Shown: positions 1 to 8,071 of the stretch, piece by piece
Layout: every line of letters starts with the position of its first letter
How positions within the stretch are numbered: the stretch's first letter is position 1
Assembly: GCA_045600205.1 (NCBI GenBank)
Contig: JAZRXM010000007.1
Location: 1 to 61,482, forward strand
DNA: 61,482 nucleotides
Direction: 5' to 3'
DNA from: Firm-04 sp045600205
GTDB lineage: Bacteria; Bacillota; Clostridia; Oscillospirales; Ruminococcaceae
Position numbers and translations under genes: made by a program
The notes under the pieces: generated by a model
Database searches by the model: none
The model's input: only the letters and a program-made list of their open reading frames with translations
What the model was told of the DNA's origin: nothing

Positions 1-1
1 T

Positions 2-433
2 GAGGTCATTTCCCGTATTCTGTACTTTGTCGAGGTTCACTGGAATGAGCTGTTGAACTTCTCCCGTCGTACCGAGTCAGCAATGAACCGATGGGCTGCC
101 CGTTATGGTTACGAATCTCATCCGAAAGCAATTCTGGATAAGGTCAAAAAAGGATATGGACGATACGCCGCTGTCAATCTTTGCAACTACCAGACGATTG
201 AGTTTAGACTGTTCCGCGGCACGCTGAAATACAACACCCTGATTGCAGCGTTGGAACTTGTCAATGCAATCTGTGATGCAGCAATCCGCTTGACGGACAC
301 GGAAATGCAGGCAATGTCTTGGTCATTGTTTGTGACCTGTTTGGATAAAGATGAGTGTGCAGACTTGATTCATTATCTCAAACAACGCAGGTTGTACACA
401 AATGAAGAAGTGTCGGAGGAGGAGGAATTTTGA
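2..433 (+). CDS. Amidoligase family protein, C-terminal part (gene starts before the window)
   Basis: The reading frame is open from base 2, so the gene begins upstream and only about the last 143 residues are seen. The visible part carries features of the amidoligase (COOH-NH2 ligase, glutamine-synthetase-like fold) family: an FSRRTE segment, then AVNLCNYQTIEFRLFRGTL, which matches the family's conserved T-x-E-x-R-x-F-R-G-T core. Family members form amide or peptide bonds on small molecules or proteins. It ends in an acidic tail (EEVSEEEEF). The next gene, a class II glutamine amidotransferase, begins 2 bases after the stop, so the two are almost certainly co-translated. The partnership of such ligases with amidotransferases is described for this family. 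The substrate is unknown. Confidence 0.72.
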   Translation, partial: EVISRILYFVEVHWNELLNFSRRTESAMNRWAARYGYESHPKAILDKVKKGYGRYAAVNLCNYQTIEFRLFRGTLKYNTLIAALELVNAICDAAIRLTDTEMQAMSWSLFVTCLDKDECADLIHYLKQRRLYTNEEVSEEEEF

Positions 434-434
434 T

Positions 435-1397
435 ATGTGCGCTTTGTTTGGTTGGATTTATCATTCGAACTCTTTGTCACAAAAGGCACTGAGAAAACTG
501 ACATCTGCATTGGCGAATGCCGCAGAATCCCGCGGAACTGATGCGACAGGCATCGCGTATAATTTCTGCGGGAAACTCCATATCTACAAAAAGCCCAGAG
601 CAGCTCACAAAATGCATCTGAACTTTCCGATGGAGGTATCTGCTCTGATGGGGCACACTCGTATGGCTACGCAGGGCGATCAGAAGCAAAACTTCAACAA
701 TCATCCGTTTTTCGGACGCTGTGACAAGCGGTTTGCGCTGGCACATAACGGCGTGCTGTACAACGACAAAGAGCTTCGTCAGGAGCTTCAATTGCCGTCG
801 ACACAAATCGAAACAGACAGCTATATCGCCGTGCAGCTGATTGAGGAACATCAGAAACTCTGTTTTGATACACTCAAAGATATGGCTGAAGCAGTCAGAG
901 GCAGCTTCACATTCACGATTCTTGACGATTCCAACACGTTATGGTTCGTCAAGGGGAGTAGCCCAATCTACATAGTATACCTGCCTGAGCTTTCACTTTA
1001 CGTCTATGGCAGTACCAAGGAAATCGTGAACTATGGCTTGAAATGCGCAGGACTGCAGAGGATGATGCAAGTCGTAATCGAAGCCAGGGAAGGGGAGCTG
1101 CTCCGAATTTCACCTTGCGGCAGATTGGAACGTAGCAGCTTCAATTTTGCAGCAGAACGATTCGACTATCCCCACTATTTCAATATGGGATACGAAAGCG
1201 AATATCTGCTTGACTACTTTTCCAGTTTCGGATATCCGCGGGAGGATATTGAGCTGCTCCTGGACTTTGGATATTCTGTATTGGAAATTGAGGAGATGCT
1301 GATGGACCCAATGGGATTCCGTGCAGCAGTAGCAGATGTTCGATGTTGTTTAGAAGGGGAGTATGGTGATGAAATCGAGTCAATCTATGCGTGGTAG
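435..1397 (+). CDS. Class II glutamine amidotransferase-like protein
   Basis: The protein has 320 residues. It starts MCALFGWIY, so removal of Met leaves the N-terminal Cys nucleophile typical of class II (Ntn) glutamine amidotransferases. Other family marks are SRGTDATGIAY (about residues 33-43), GHTRMATQGD (about 73-82) and FALAHNGVLYN, the glutamine-binding and oxyanion regions. It would hydrolyse glutamine and pass on ammonia. No synthetase domain such as that of GlmS or AsnB follows; the C-terminal third looks like a family-specific extension. The ATG at 435 is chosen over an in-frame start at 402 because it puts Cys at position 2 and has GGAGGAGGAA just upstream. It sits directly behind the amidoligase and probably feeds it ammonia, or acts on the same product. 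Confidence 0.8.
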   Translation: MCALFGWIYHSNSLSQKALRKLTSALANAAESRGTDATGIAYNFCGKLHIYKKPRAAHKMHLNFPMEVSALMGHTRMATQGDQKQNFNNHPFFGRCDKRFALAHNGVLYNDKELRQELQLPSTQIETDSYIAVQLIEEHQKLCFDTLKDMAEAVRGSFTFTILDDSNTLWFVKGSSPIYIVYLPELSLYVYGSTKEIVNYGLKCAGLQRMMQVVIEAREGELLRISPCGRLERSSFNFAAERFDYPHYFNMGYESEYLLDYFSSFGYPREDIELLLDFGYSVLEIEEMLMDPMGFRAAVADVRCCLEGEYGDEIESIYAW

Positions 1398-1596
1398 TGC
1401 AAAGCCCAAAACAATCTATGAATTCGTGAAATCTCGACAGGATGAAAATGAAATGAGATCAGCAATCGTCAGTTCTGAGAATAAGAATTCAAAGCGGAAA
1501 ATCATTGAGAATACGCTCAAATGCGTTTGCGCAGCCGAAACAGTATTGCAGTTGCTTCTTCTTGCGGAAAAGCAAAAAAAAGAAATATACAAATAG
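1369..1596 (+). CDS. Small hypothetical protein
   Basis: This is a possible 75-residue, lysine- and glutamate-rich protein with no family I recognise. The start at 1369 has GAAGGGGA at a normal distance and overlaps the end of the amidotransferase gene by 29 bases, which suggests translational coupling. The C-terminal half (CVCAAETVLQLLLLAEKQKK) could form one amphipathic helix. It may be a small accessory factor of the amidoligase cassette or a chance ORF. Confidence 0.4.
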   Translation: MKSSQSMRGSAKPKTIYEFVKSRQDENEMRSAIVSSENKNSKRKIIENTLKCVCAAETVLQLLLLAEKQKKEIYK

Positions 1597-1717
1597 AAAT
1601 ATGTTTTGTTCTTGCTTCTTGTATCGGATATTCGCACACAGGGCATAACAGCATCTCAATATTGTGACGCATTTCTGCTTGTTTTCGTGCTCTGATACAG
1701 ATTCTTCAGTATCAATG

Positions 1718-1769
1718 AAGCACCATGGATTCGTTCATGATGACGTATCTATGGTGCTTTTATTTTTTT
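1718..1769 (+). terminator. Hairpin with T-tract, possible end of the amidoligase cassette
   Basis: AAGCACCAT (1718-1726) pairs with ATGGTGCTT (1751-1759) across a 24-base loop, followed by TTTTATTTTTTT. The loop is long for an intrinsic terminator, but arms and T-run are clear. It overlaps the first codons of the broken amidase gene. Confidence 0.5.
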
Positions 1770-2422
1770 ACTGCAGTGATACTATCCTGTTATTGCGGTT
1801 ACGAACTTGCGTATTCAGTACTACGTAAGACGACTCAGTTTAAGTTGATTCGCCGCATGGCGGAATTGATGGTGGATGTTCCAGTGCGGATGGTGTCCCT
1901 GAAAAAGGAATCAATCTTAATATCATGCTTTGTTTGCGTGATTTTCTGGAACTATCAGGATATCGTGTGGAAGTGACAAGAGATTCTGACCGTTCAATTC
2001 ATGATAAAGGGATTGAGGGTATAGCCAATCAAAAAAGTTCCGACATGGATAATCGTCTTGCTTTGTTGAATCGTTATGACAATGCGGTTTGCGTGTCAAT
2101 TCATCAAAATCAATTTACGGATTCACGATACAGCGGCGCACAAATGTTTTATGCACCGACAAATGATGAAAGTGAAGGACTTGCAGAACAAATCCAGTCG
2201 CAATTTCGTAGCTTTTTGCAGCCTGAAAATAATCGGGAAATCAAAGCTTGCGGAAAAGAACTGTATTTATGTTACTATTGCAAAAATCCTATGGTAATGG
2301 CGGAGTGCGGTTTCCTATCCAATCCCGAGGAAGCTGCTAGGCTTTGTGATGAGGAGTATCAGAGAAAGGTCGCATTTACGATCTATTCCGGATTGCAGCA
2401 ATGGGTATCAGGAAGTATATAG
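1725..2422 (+). pseudogene. Frameshifted N-acetylmuramoyl-L-alanine amidase (CwlD-like, Amidase_3)
   Basis: The main body, in the frame ending at 2422, is a recognisable zinc amidase_3 domain: HGGIDGG (from about 1856), DGVPEKGINLNIMLCLRDFLE, VTRDSD, NRLALLNRYDNAVCVSIHQNQF and MAECGFLSNPEEA with its C-terminal Glu. These enzymes cut the muramoyl-alanine bond of peptidoglycan; CwlD acts in spore cortex maturation. The body lacks a start: a TAA lies in frame at 1841, just before the zinc motif. A hydrophobic, signal-like N-terminus (from 1725 or 1740, ending FKLI near 1850) lies in another frame. The junction falls where D-x-G-H-G-G should be, which here reads SPHGG. A net loss of about four bases explains it. 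It is probably inactive, unless translation restarts at 1925. Confidence 0.62.
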
Positions 2423-2474
2423 GATTATGGTGATTTTAGACAATTACAAGTCAAAAAAAAAGGTCGGTTTCTTC

Positions 2475-2503
2475 TTGTCATTTGCGCAGTGTTGTGTTAT
2501 AAT
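2475..2503 (+). promoter_or_regulatory. Sigma-A promoter of rlmB
   Basis: TTGTCA (2475-2480), 17 bp, TATAAT (2498-2503), 40 bases before the rlmB start. Confidence 0.8.
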
Positions 2504-2542
2504 ATAAGAGTATGTTTGATGCCTTGAAATGGAGAGAAAATA

Positions 2543-3280
2543 ATGGATGAACAAATAATTTTTGGAAGGAATTCGGTGATGGAGGCTCTGAAAGCGGACA
2601 CACCGATTGATCATATTTATCTGACAACACTGACAGGCAGCCTTGGGGCAATTGCCAAGGAGGCAAAAAAACGCGGTATCGTAGTAAAAACGACTGATAC
2701 CCGTAAACTCGATGCTATGTGTGAGGGCGGGAACCATCAGGGAGTATGCGCACAGGGGGCTTGTACATCCTATGTGACCGTTGCGGATATACTGGCTGTC
2801 AGCGAAAAAAAGGGAACTGCGCCTTTTCTGGTATTATGTGACGGTATTGAAGACCCTCATAATCTTGGCGCAATTCTGCGTACAGCGGAAGCTGCGGGTG
2901 TGGATGGCGTCATTCTTCCCAAACGCCGCAGCGCATCCCTGACACAAACTGTATTTAAGACATCCGCGGGTGCTGCGAGCTGGATCCCGGTTGCACGTGT
3001 CGGAAATCTGGCAACAGAAATGATTGCTCTGAAGAAACGTGGAATCTGGTTCTTTGGTGCGGATATGAACGGTCAGGCAGCCACAGCAACTGATATGAGT
3101 GGTGCTACCGGCATTGTCATCGGATCAGAAGGATTTGGTCTGAGCGCGCCTGTCAAAGCACAATGTGACGGCATTATCAGCTTGCCGATGTTTGGAAAAA
3201 TCAATTCCCTGAATGCATCGGTTGCGGCAGGTATTTTGATGTATGAGGCAGTGCGTCAGCGTACCTCGCAGCCAGAATAA
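2543..3280 (+). CDS. rlmB: 23S rRNA (guanosine-2'-O)-methyltransferase RlmB, SpoU/TrmH family
   Basis: The protein has 245 residues, normal for RlmB. It 2'-O-methylates a guanosine in domain V of 23S rRNA using S-adenosylmethionine. The N-terminal substrate-binding domain begins IIFGRNSVMEAL and contains the NHQGV signature (about residues 64-68). The SPOUT catalytic domain shows NLGAILRTAEAAGVDGVIL (motif 1), IVIGSEGFGL (motif 2) and LPMFGKINSLNASVAAGI (motif 3), which form the knotted SAM site. The ATG is preceded by GGAGAG. The gene has its own strong promoter, and the next ORF starts 14 bases after its stop, so the two probably share a transcript. Confidence 0.9.
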   Translation: MDEQIIFGRNSVMEALKADTPIDHIYLTTLTGSLGAIAKEAKKRGIVVKTTDTRKLDAMCEGGNHQGVCAQGACTSYVTVADILAVSEKKGTAPFLVLCDGIEDPHNLGAILRTAEAAGVDGVILPKRRSASLTQTVFKTSAGAASWIPVARVGNLATEMIALKKRGIWFFGADMNGQAATATDMSGATGIVIGSEGFGLSAPVKAQCDGIISLPMFGKINSLNASVAAGILMYEAVRQRTSQPE

Positions 3281-3294
3281 AAATAGAGAGGTGA

Positions 3295-5850
3295 TTGACA
3301 GATTTGTTCTTTGATGGCGAGTCTGTCGAAAATATGATATTCTCAAGGAAAAATCAGCCTGAGGATACGCTCGGTCAAGAGGAGAAGAAAGAGAAAGCTG
3401 AGGAGAGTGTACCGAAGGAGGAGGCTGTAACCCAAGCAGCCGTACAATCGGGAAAGCCGTCGGAAAAAGAAAAAAAGGAGAAAGAGGTTAAGACGGGAAA
3501 GCATGGCAGACCGTTGAAAACCGATCCATACGGCAATCCGATCAAGAAGAAAAAGAACGGCGCACCGCTTCGGAAATCGAAACCTGTTCGGACGGTGACA
3601 CCTGCTGATATTCAAAAACCACAGGTTTCCTTTTTGAATTCCATCGCCAATCTGGAGCCTGCATCCCGTGCGAGATGGACGGGTGCAACGACTGCTCAGG
3701 CGTATGATCATGCGGTCGTTAAGGAAGGCGAAGCGGCAGAGGGCGATTATCAACCGAAAATTCGCCGTATGAGCGATTCTACACGCGCAAAGGAATTGCG
3801 AAAAAAACGCAGTAAACTGGCGGCTATGAATTACGCATACGAAAAAGATTCACCGCAAGAGCATTCGGTGGTTTTGCAGCAGCCGAAACGCAGAAAGCCG
3901 AAACTGGCAGAAGACCAGTTGGAGCGTATTCCTGATGAGTTGATGGATCAGCCATATGAGGAGCTTTCGGAGCCGATTCCTCTGGTTGAAAAAGCCGAGC
4001 ATACGCAGATTGATTTATCGAGCGGTCCGATGGAATCCGTAGATATTGATGTGCATTATCATGCAGAGCGGCGCAAACGCTTTGATTTGCCCAAGGAAGC
4101 GAAGGATTTTAAAAATCCTGAGGACAAAATTTCCATTGGAAATGATATCAATGAATTGAAAATGGATTTGTCATTGCGCGTGTTTATTGTCGGACTTGCA
4201 ACGTTTTTGAGCTGCCTGCTCACCATTTTCGATTGGATTCCCGGTTTTCCGCTTCCGAAATTCCTGTCAAGTGCGCATTCTCCGCAGAGCTTTTTGACTG
4301 TTCAGATTTTGCTTGGCGTATTGACGATTCCGTTTTCCGGCGGCTTGCTGAAAAATGGATTTATGAAGCTGTTTCGATTAAAAGCGGATTGCGATTCTAT
4401 GGCGTCACTTGGACTGGTAAGTGCTCTGCTGGCTGCTGTTGCAAGTTTGTTCGTGCCGCAAATGTTAATGAACGGCATGATTTCTGTGTATATTTCGATT
4501 GCACTGCTTGGCGTCTGGATGAATACAATTTCCAAAAAGGTGATTGTATGCCGTGCACAGCGTAATTTTGAAGTGCTTGCGAATGATGAGCCAAAATTTG
4601 CGATTCATTATGTGGAAAATGAACGCCGTGCTGAAAATCTGACCAAAGGAACGCTTGGCGACCTGCCAATTCTTGCGACGATGCAGCCAACAAAAAAGGT
4701 GACGGATTTTCTGAGATATACGTTTTCTTCTGATCTGGGCGATCTGTTTTGCAGATACACAACACCGATTGTCCTGCTGTTTTCGTTGTTCCTTGCAATT
4801 TTTCTGGGTATTATCCGCCGCGAAAGTGTCGATAATGCGTTTTGTTATGCGTTGTGGGTCTTTGCGCTTTCGGTCTCAGCGGGAAGCACGGTTGGTATTA
4901 CGTTGATTTCAAATGTACCGCTTGCCAATGGTACAAAACGGTATGTGCGAGGCAGTGGATTGCTGCTCGGCTATCAGAGCGTGGATGATTTCTATGATGT
5001 CAACACCGTTATGATTGATGCATCTACGCTGTTTCCGCAGGGTTCTACTAAACTGGAATCCATTCAGATTACCGGAGAGAGCCGTATTGAAGAAGCCTTG
5101 CAGTATGCTGCTAGTCTGACACAGCACGCAGGCAGTATCTTGAAAGATTTGTTTGCAAATGCGATATTGACAGAAGAACAGATGATTTTGCCTGTTGAGG
5201 ATTATTCCTATAGTGAAGGAAACGGTTTGTGTGGTTGGATCGCTAATAAACGAGTGCTTTTGGGCAAGCGTGAAATGATGATCGAACACAGCATCGAAGG
5301 CTTGCCTGCCGCTTCGAAAGAAGAAGAGATGACCGCAGGCGGCAATGAGGCGATTTATTTGTCCGTTTCAGGCACGATCGGTGCGATGTTCATTGTAAAC
5401 TTGTCTGCGAGCAGAAGCGTGAAAAAGTGGCTTCATGAGCTTGAACAGGAAGAAATTCATTTGTTGATTCGCAGCAATGACGCGTTGCTATCGCAGCGTA
5501 GACTTTCCAGAATGTTCGGATTTCCGGAAGATTTCCTGAAAATTATTCCAACGCGCTTGGAGCAGGAATATGTCGAGGAAACGCAGCTGCTTGAAACGGC
5601 GAATCCTTCGATGATTTGCGCCGGCAGATTGCCCGGATTTGTCCAGACAATTGTTGGTGCGAAGCGAATCCGTGCTGTTTCAACGATTGGCGGTATCATG
5701 CAAGTTGTATCTGCTTGTCTTGGAATTGGCGGCGTAACCTTGTTTTTGATGCTTCATGCGTATGATTATCTTTCAGGCGGAATTCTGTTGATCTATCATA
5801 TTTTATGTACGTTGCTGACTTTGGCAACGCTCAATATGCGAGAAGTATAA
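3295..5850 (+). CDS. P-type ATPase-like membrane protein lacking catalytic motifs (pseudo-ATPase)
   Basis: The protein has 851 residues and a TTG start at 3295 with AGAGAGGTGA close upstream; ATG 3334 is an alternative without a site. Residues 1-285 are a charged Lys/Glu/Pro-rich cytosolic region. Membrane segments at about 290-400, 492-545 and 785-850 give roughly eight helices, as in P1B ATPases. The soluble part follows P-type order, but the key motifs are gone. The phosphorylation motif DKTGT is DASTL at residue 575, TGD is replaced by SND (727-729), and the intramembrane CPC is replaced by AGS before TVGITLISNVPLA. The hinge GDGxND cannot be found. It therefore probably neither hydrolyses ATP nor pumps; a regulatory or structural role is inferred. 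It follows rlmB in the same operon. Confidence 0.65.
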   Translation: MTDLFFDGESVENMIFSRKNQPEDTLGQEEKKEKAEESVPKEEAVTQAAVQSGKPSEKEKKEKEVKTGKHGRPLKTDPYGNPIKKKKNGAPLRKSKPVRTVTPADIQKPQVSFLNSIANLEPASRARWTGATTAQAYDHAVVKEGEAAEGDYQPKIRRMSDSTRAKELRKKRSKLAAMNYAYEKDSPQEHSVVLQQPKRRKPKLAEDQLERIPDELMDQPYEELSEPIPLVEKAEHTQIDLSSGPMESVDIDVHYHAERRKRFDLPKEAKDFKNPEDKISIGNDINELKMDLSLRVFIVGLATFLSCLLTIFDWIPGFPLPKFLSSAHSPQSFLTVQILLGVLTIPFSGGLLKNGFMKLFRLKADCDSMASLGLVSALLAAVASLFVPQMLMNGMISVYISIALLGVWMNTISKKVIVCRAQRNFEVLANDEPKFAIHYVENERRAENLTKGTLGDLPILATMQPTKKVTDFLRYTFSSDLGDLFCRYTTPIVLLFSLFLAIFLGIIRRESVDNAFCYALWVFALSVSAGSTVGITLISNVPLANGTKRYVRGSGLLLGYQSVDDFYDVNTVMIDASTLFPQGSTKLESIQITGESRIEEALQYAASLTQHAGSILKDLFANAILTEEQMILPVEDYSYSEGNGLCGWIANKRVLLGKREMMIEHSIEGLPAASKEEEMTAGGNEAIYLSVSGTIGAMFIVNLSASRSVKKWLHELEQEEIHLLIRSNDALLSQRRLSRMFGFPEDFLKIIPTRLEQEYVEETQLLETANPSMICAGRLPGFVQTIVGAKRIRAVSTIGGIMQVVSACLGIGGVTLFLMLHAYDYLSGGILLIYHILCTLLTLATLNMREV

Positions 5851-5851
5851 A

Positions 5852-5887
5852 AAATACGCTTCCTCATGTTTTTGAGGAAGCGTATTT
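5852..5887. terminator. Bidirectional intrinsic terminator
   Basis: A 15-bp perfect stem (5852-5866 with 5873-5887) is flanked by A and T runs. It lies between convergent genes and can serve both strands. Confidence 0.88.
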
Positions 5888-5899
5888 TATATTCCAACG

Positions 5900-6406
5900 T
5901 TATTCTGATTCAGTCGGAGTGGGGGATGCGTTCTTTTTGAATACGACCAGCTTGCTGAAAACGTAGTTGATTGCAAGAACGATGAATTGTGAAAAGATCG
6001 TAATTACGTAGTAATTGAATTTCCAGTGGGAAGTGAACAGCCACATGATAGCGACTTCGAGGAAATAGGTTACGACACGCGCACCATAGAAAGTACCCAT
6101 TTCAAACAGCAGATCAACTGTTGAACTTGTTTTACTTTTAAATACGTATTTTTTGTTCACGACAAATGCAAATGTAACAGCAACGATCCAAGAAAACGTG
6201 GTATTGAGAATATTGGGAATGGTGTCAGTGATATCGTAACCAACGCTTTCGATAAACCATTTTCCAAGGATTTTAGCGATGATGGAAATTACAGTTGTCC
6301 ATGCACCGTAGTAGCAGTATCTCCATACACTCTCGTACTTATAATAAATTTTTTTGATTGGTTTTGGCATGATTTTGACAACCAACTGTAATAAAAATTC
6401 CAGCAT
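5900..6406 (-). CDS. GtrA-like membrane protein
   Basis: The 168-residue protein has four predicted membrane helices and matches the GtrA/DPMS_TMD family, whose members help flip or transfer polyprenyl-linked sugars during cell-surface glycosylation. Visible marks are an N-terminal WRYCYYGAWTTVIS, the helix TFSWIVAVTFAFVVNKKYVFKSK (the NKxxVF motif is highly typical), and a final helix with NYVFSKLVVFKK. It starts 18 bases after the upstream CNNM-type gene on the same strand, with AGGAGG upstream of the ATG, so the two are likely co-transcribed. No glycosyltransferase partner is adjacent, so the sugar is unknown. Confidence 0.85.
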   Translation of the reverse strand: MLEFLLQLVVKIMPKPIKKIYYKYESVWRYCYYGAWTTVISIIAKILGKWFIESVGYDITDTIPNILNTTFSWIVAVTFAFVVNKKYVFKSKTSSTVDLLFEMGTFYGARVVTYFLEVAIMWLFTSHWKFNYYVITIFSQFIVLAINYVFSKLVVFKKNASPTPTESE

Positions 6407-6424
6407 AAAAAACCTCCTGATTCA

Positions 6425-7666
6425 TTATAGAGAAGAATTAACGTCAGCAGTTTGTTTTCGTATCAGACGTACTCTGTTAATTTTTTGTTCAGTTGCATCA
6501 ATGACAGCTAAAGAAAACCATTCGCCATCGAGTTGTTCGCCTTCATCCGGAATTCGTCCGAACAACTCCATGACCCAACCACCTAAAGAAGTGCATTCTG
6601 TTGCGAATGCATCTTCGGAGAGTGCAAGATCATCGCGCAAATCGCTCAGGTTGTATTCACAGGATATATCAAATGTGTCAGGTGCGATCTTTGTAATCAT
6701 CGGAACGATTTCGTCAGCTTCATCGTAGATTTCGCCAACGAGTTCCTCAATAATATCCTCCAGCGTGACCATGCCTTTGGTACCGCCATACTGGTCAAGG
6801 ACAAGCGCGATATGGGATTTGGCACGTTGCATTTGTTTCATAGCATCGCTGATACGTGCAAATTCAGGAAGGCGAATGATCTTTTGGATGATTTGCGAGA
6901 TGTCCGTACCTTTATTTTCTAAAAGTCCAAAGAAATCTTTTTCTGTGATGAAGCCTATGATGTCATCGAGTGTTTCATCGTAAACGGGCAGACGAGAAAA
7001 ACGCTCATTTAAGAATACATTTTTGATATCGGAAATGGGCATATTTTTCGGAATTGCAGTGATATTCACACGCGGTACGAGCACTTCCGTGACTGTGATT
7101 TCATCGAATTCAAGTGCTGAGCGAACCAAATCGCTTTCTTGTTCTTCGAGGACGCCTTCTTCTTCAATCTGCTCAACGATGACCTTCAACTCATCCTCTG
7201 TAACAGATGGTTCATCGTTTTTACTTTGTACCAGCTTGGATAGCTTGTTAAATAAGAAGATAATTGGGGTAAGGATGAACATTAAGGCTCTGAGCGGGGA
7301 GGAGAAGAATTTGGCCAGCGATTCAGCATGTGCTTTTGCGTATGATTTTGGCAGTATTTCGCCAAAAATCAAAACGAGAACCGTCATGATCAAAGAGGAG
7401 ATCCCGACTCCGCCTTCGCCAAACCATTTAGTAAAGAGAATCGTGCCCAGAGATGCGGAGAATATATTAACCAGATTGTTTCCGATTAAGATTGCGGTAA
7501 GTGCTTTATCAAAATGTTCTGCAATGGAAAGGGCATCCGCTGCTTTTTTATCGCCTTGTTGTGCTGAATGCTTCAAGCGGATTTTGTTGACACTTGAAAA
7601 AGCGGTTTCACATGCGGAAAATAACGCTGAGAAAATAAGAAGACATAAAATGCCTATGGGTAACAT
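6425..7666 (-). CDS. CNNM/CorC-HlyC family protein (DUF21, CBS pair, CorC_HlyC)
   Basis: The protein has 413 residues from the ATG at 7666, chosen because AAAGGATT precedes it; the in-frame extension upstream has no site. The order is the N-terminal DUF21 membrane domain (about 1-190, with FSACETAFSSVNKIRLK and GEILPKSYA), two CBS domains (about 200-325, including VLVPRVNITAIP and ALVLDQYGGTKGMVTLEDIIEELVGEI split over the second repeat) and the C-terminal CorC_HlyC domain. The family exports or regulates magnesium and other divalent cations; the old name hemolysin is misleading. It heads a two-gene unit with the GtrA gene. Confidence 0.88.
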   Translation of the reverse strand: MLPIGILCLLIFSALFSACETAFSSVNKIRLKHSAQQGDKKAADALSIAEHFDKALTAILIGNNLVNIFSASLGTILFTKWFGEGGVGISSLIMTVLVLIFGEILPKSYAKAHAESLAKFFSSPLRALMFILTPIIFLFNKLSKLVQSKNDEPSVTEDELKVIVEQIEEEGVLEEQESDLVRSALEFDEITVTEVLVPRVNITAIPKNMPISDIKNVFLNERFSRLPVYDETLDDIIGFITEKDFFGLLENKGTDISQIIQKIIRLPEFARISDAMKQMQRAKSHIALVLDQYGGTKGMVTLEDIIEELVGEIYDEADEIVPMITKIAPDTFDISCEYNLSDLRDDLALSEDAFATECTSLGGWVMELFGRIPDEGEQLDGEWFSLAVIDATEQKINRVRLIRKQTADVNSSL

Positions 7667-7697
7667 GATCAGAATCCTTTCGAAATAGTATTCTATT

Positions 7698-7726
7698 ATT
7701 ATAGCATGATTGCAGATAAAATGCAA
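7698..7726 (-). promoter_or_regulatory. Sigma-A promoter of the CNNM-gtrA unit
   Basis: Read on the minus strand: TTGCAT, 17 bp, TATAAT preceded by TGC. Confidence 0.78.
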
Positions 7727-7810
7727 GCTTGAATTTCAATGATTTCAGGTCAAAAAGCAGTGTTTCTGCATGAATTTGAAAAATAAGCAGCAAGTTATTC
7801 TTGAAATCTC

Positions 7811-7839
7811 TTGACTTTTCGTATTATATCGGTTATAAT
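7811..7839 (+). promoter_or_regulatory. Sigma-A promoter of the Cys-rich protein gene
   Basis: TTGACT (7811-7816), 17 bp, TATAAT (7834-7839); GGAGG of the first gene follows at 7863. Confidence 0.82.
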
Positions 7840-7872
7840 ACAGTTAGAATATGCTAACCGTTGGAGGCGCGT

Positions 7873-8052
7873 ATGAAGTGGATTAGTGAAAATGCGGCAT
7901 CTTTGCTTGCCGGAACGATAGTATTGCTGGCAGTCGTAGTTGCCGTAAGAGCGATATACCGCACGAAAAAAGAAGGCAGGAATGGTTGTGGAGGCGGGTG
8001 TTCATGCTGTGCGATACGTGAACAATGCCATTCGAATAATCGCAAAAAATGA
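7873..8052 (+). CDS. FeoB-associated Cys-rich membrane protein family
   Basis: The 59-residue protein has one membrane helix (about residues 10-30), then a basic stretch and the cysteine cluster CGGGCSCC, ending in a polar tail. This layout matches the small FeoB-associated Cys-rich membrane proteins that usually lie behind feoB and are presumed to aid ferrous iron uptake. No feoA or feoB is near, so the assignment rests on form alone. The ATG at 7873 has GGAGG six bases upstream; an in-frame TTG at 7861 would lie on top of that site. An acetyltransferase gene follows 19 bases later. Confidence 0.68.
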   Translation: MKWISENAASLLAGTIVLLAVVVAVRAIYRTKKEGRNGCGGGCSCCAIREQCHSNNRKK

Positions 8053-8071
8053 TGAGAGGAACTGACTAAAT

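Noticed and set aside
1840..1860. Programmed frameshift in the amidase gene
   Set aside because: There is no slippery heptamer, and several bases seem missing from the zinc motif, so mutation is more likely.
1725..1976. Stand-alone 83-residue membrane protein
   Set aside because: The hydrophobic stretch is better explained as the N-terminus of the frameshifted amidase, since the frame change occurs exactly at the expected zinc motif.
7023..7688. 221-codon open frame opposite the CNNM gene
   Set aside because: Ser/Thr-rich shadow of the real minus-strand gene.
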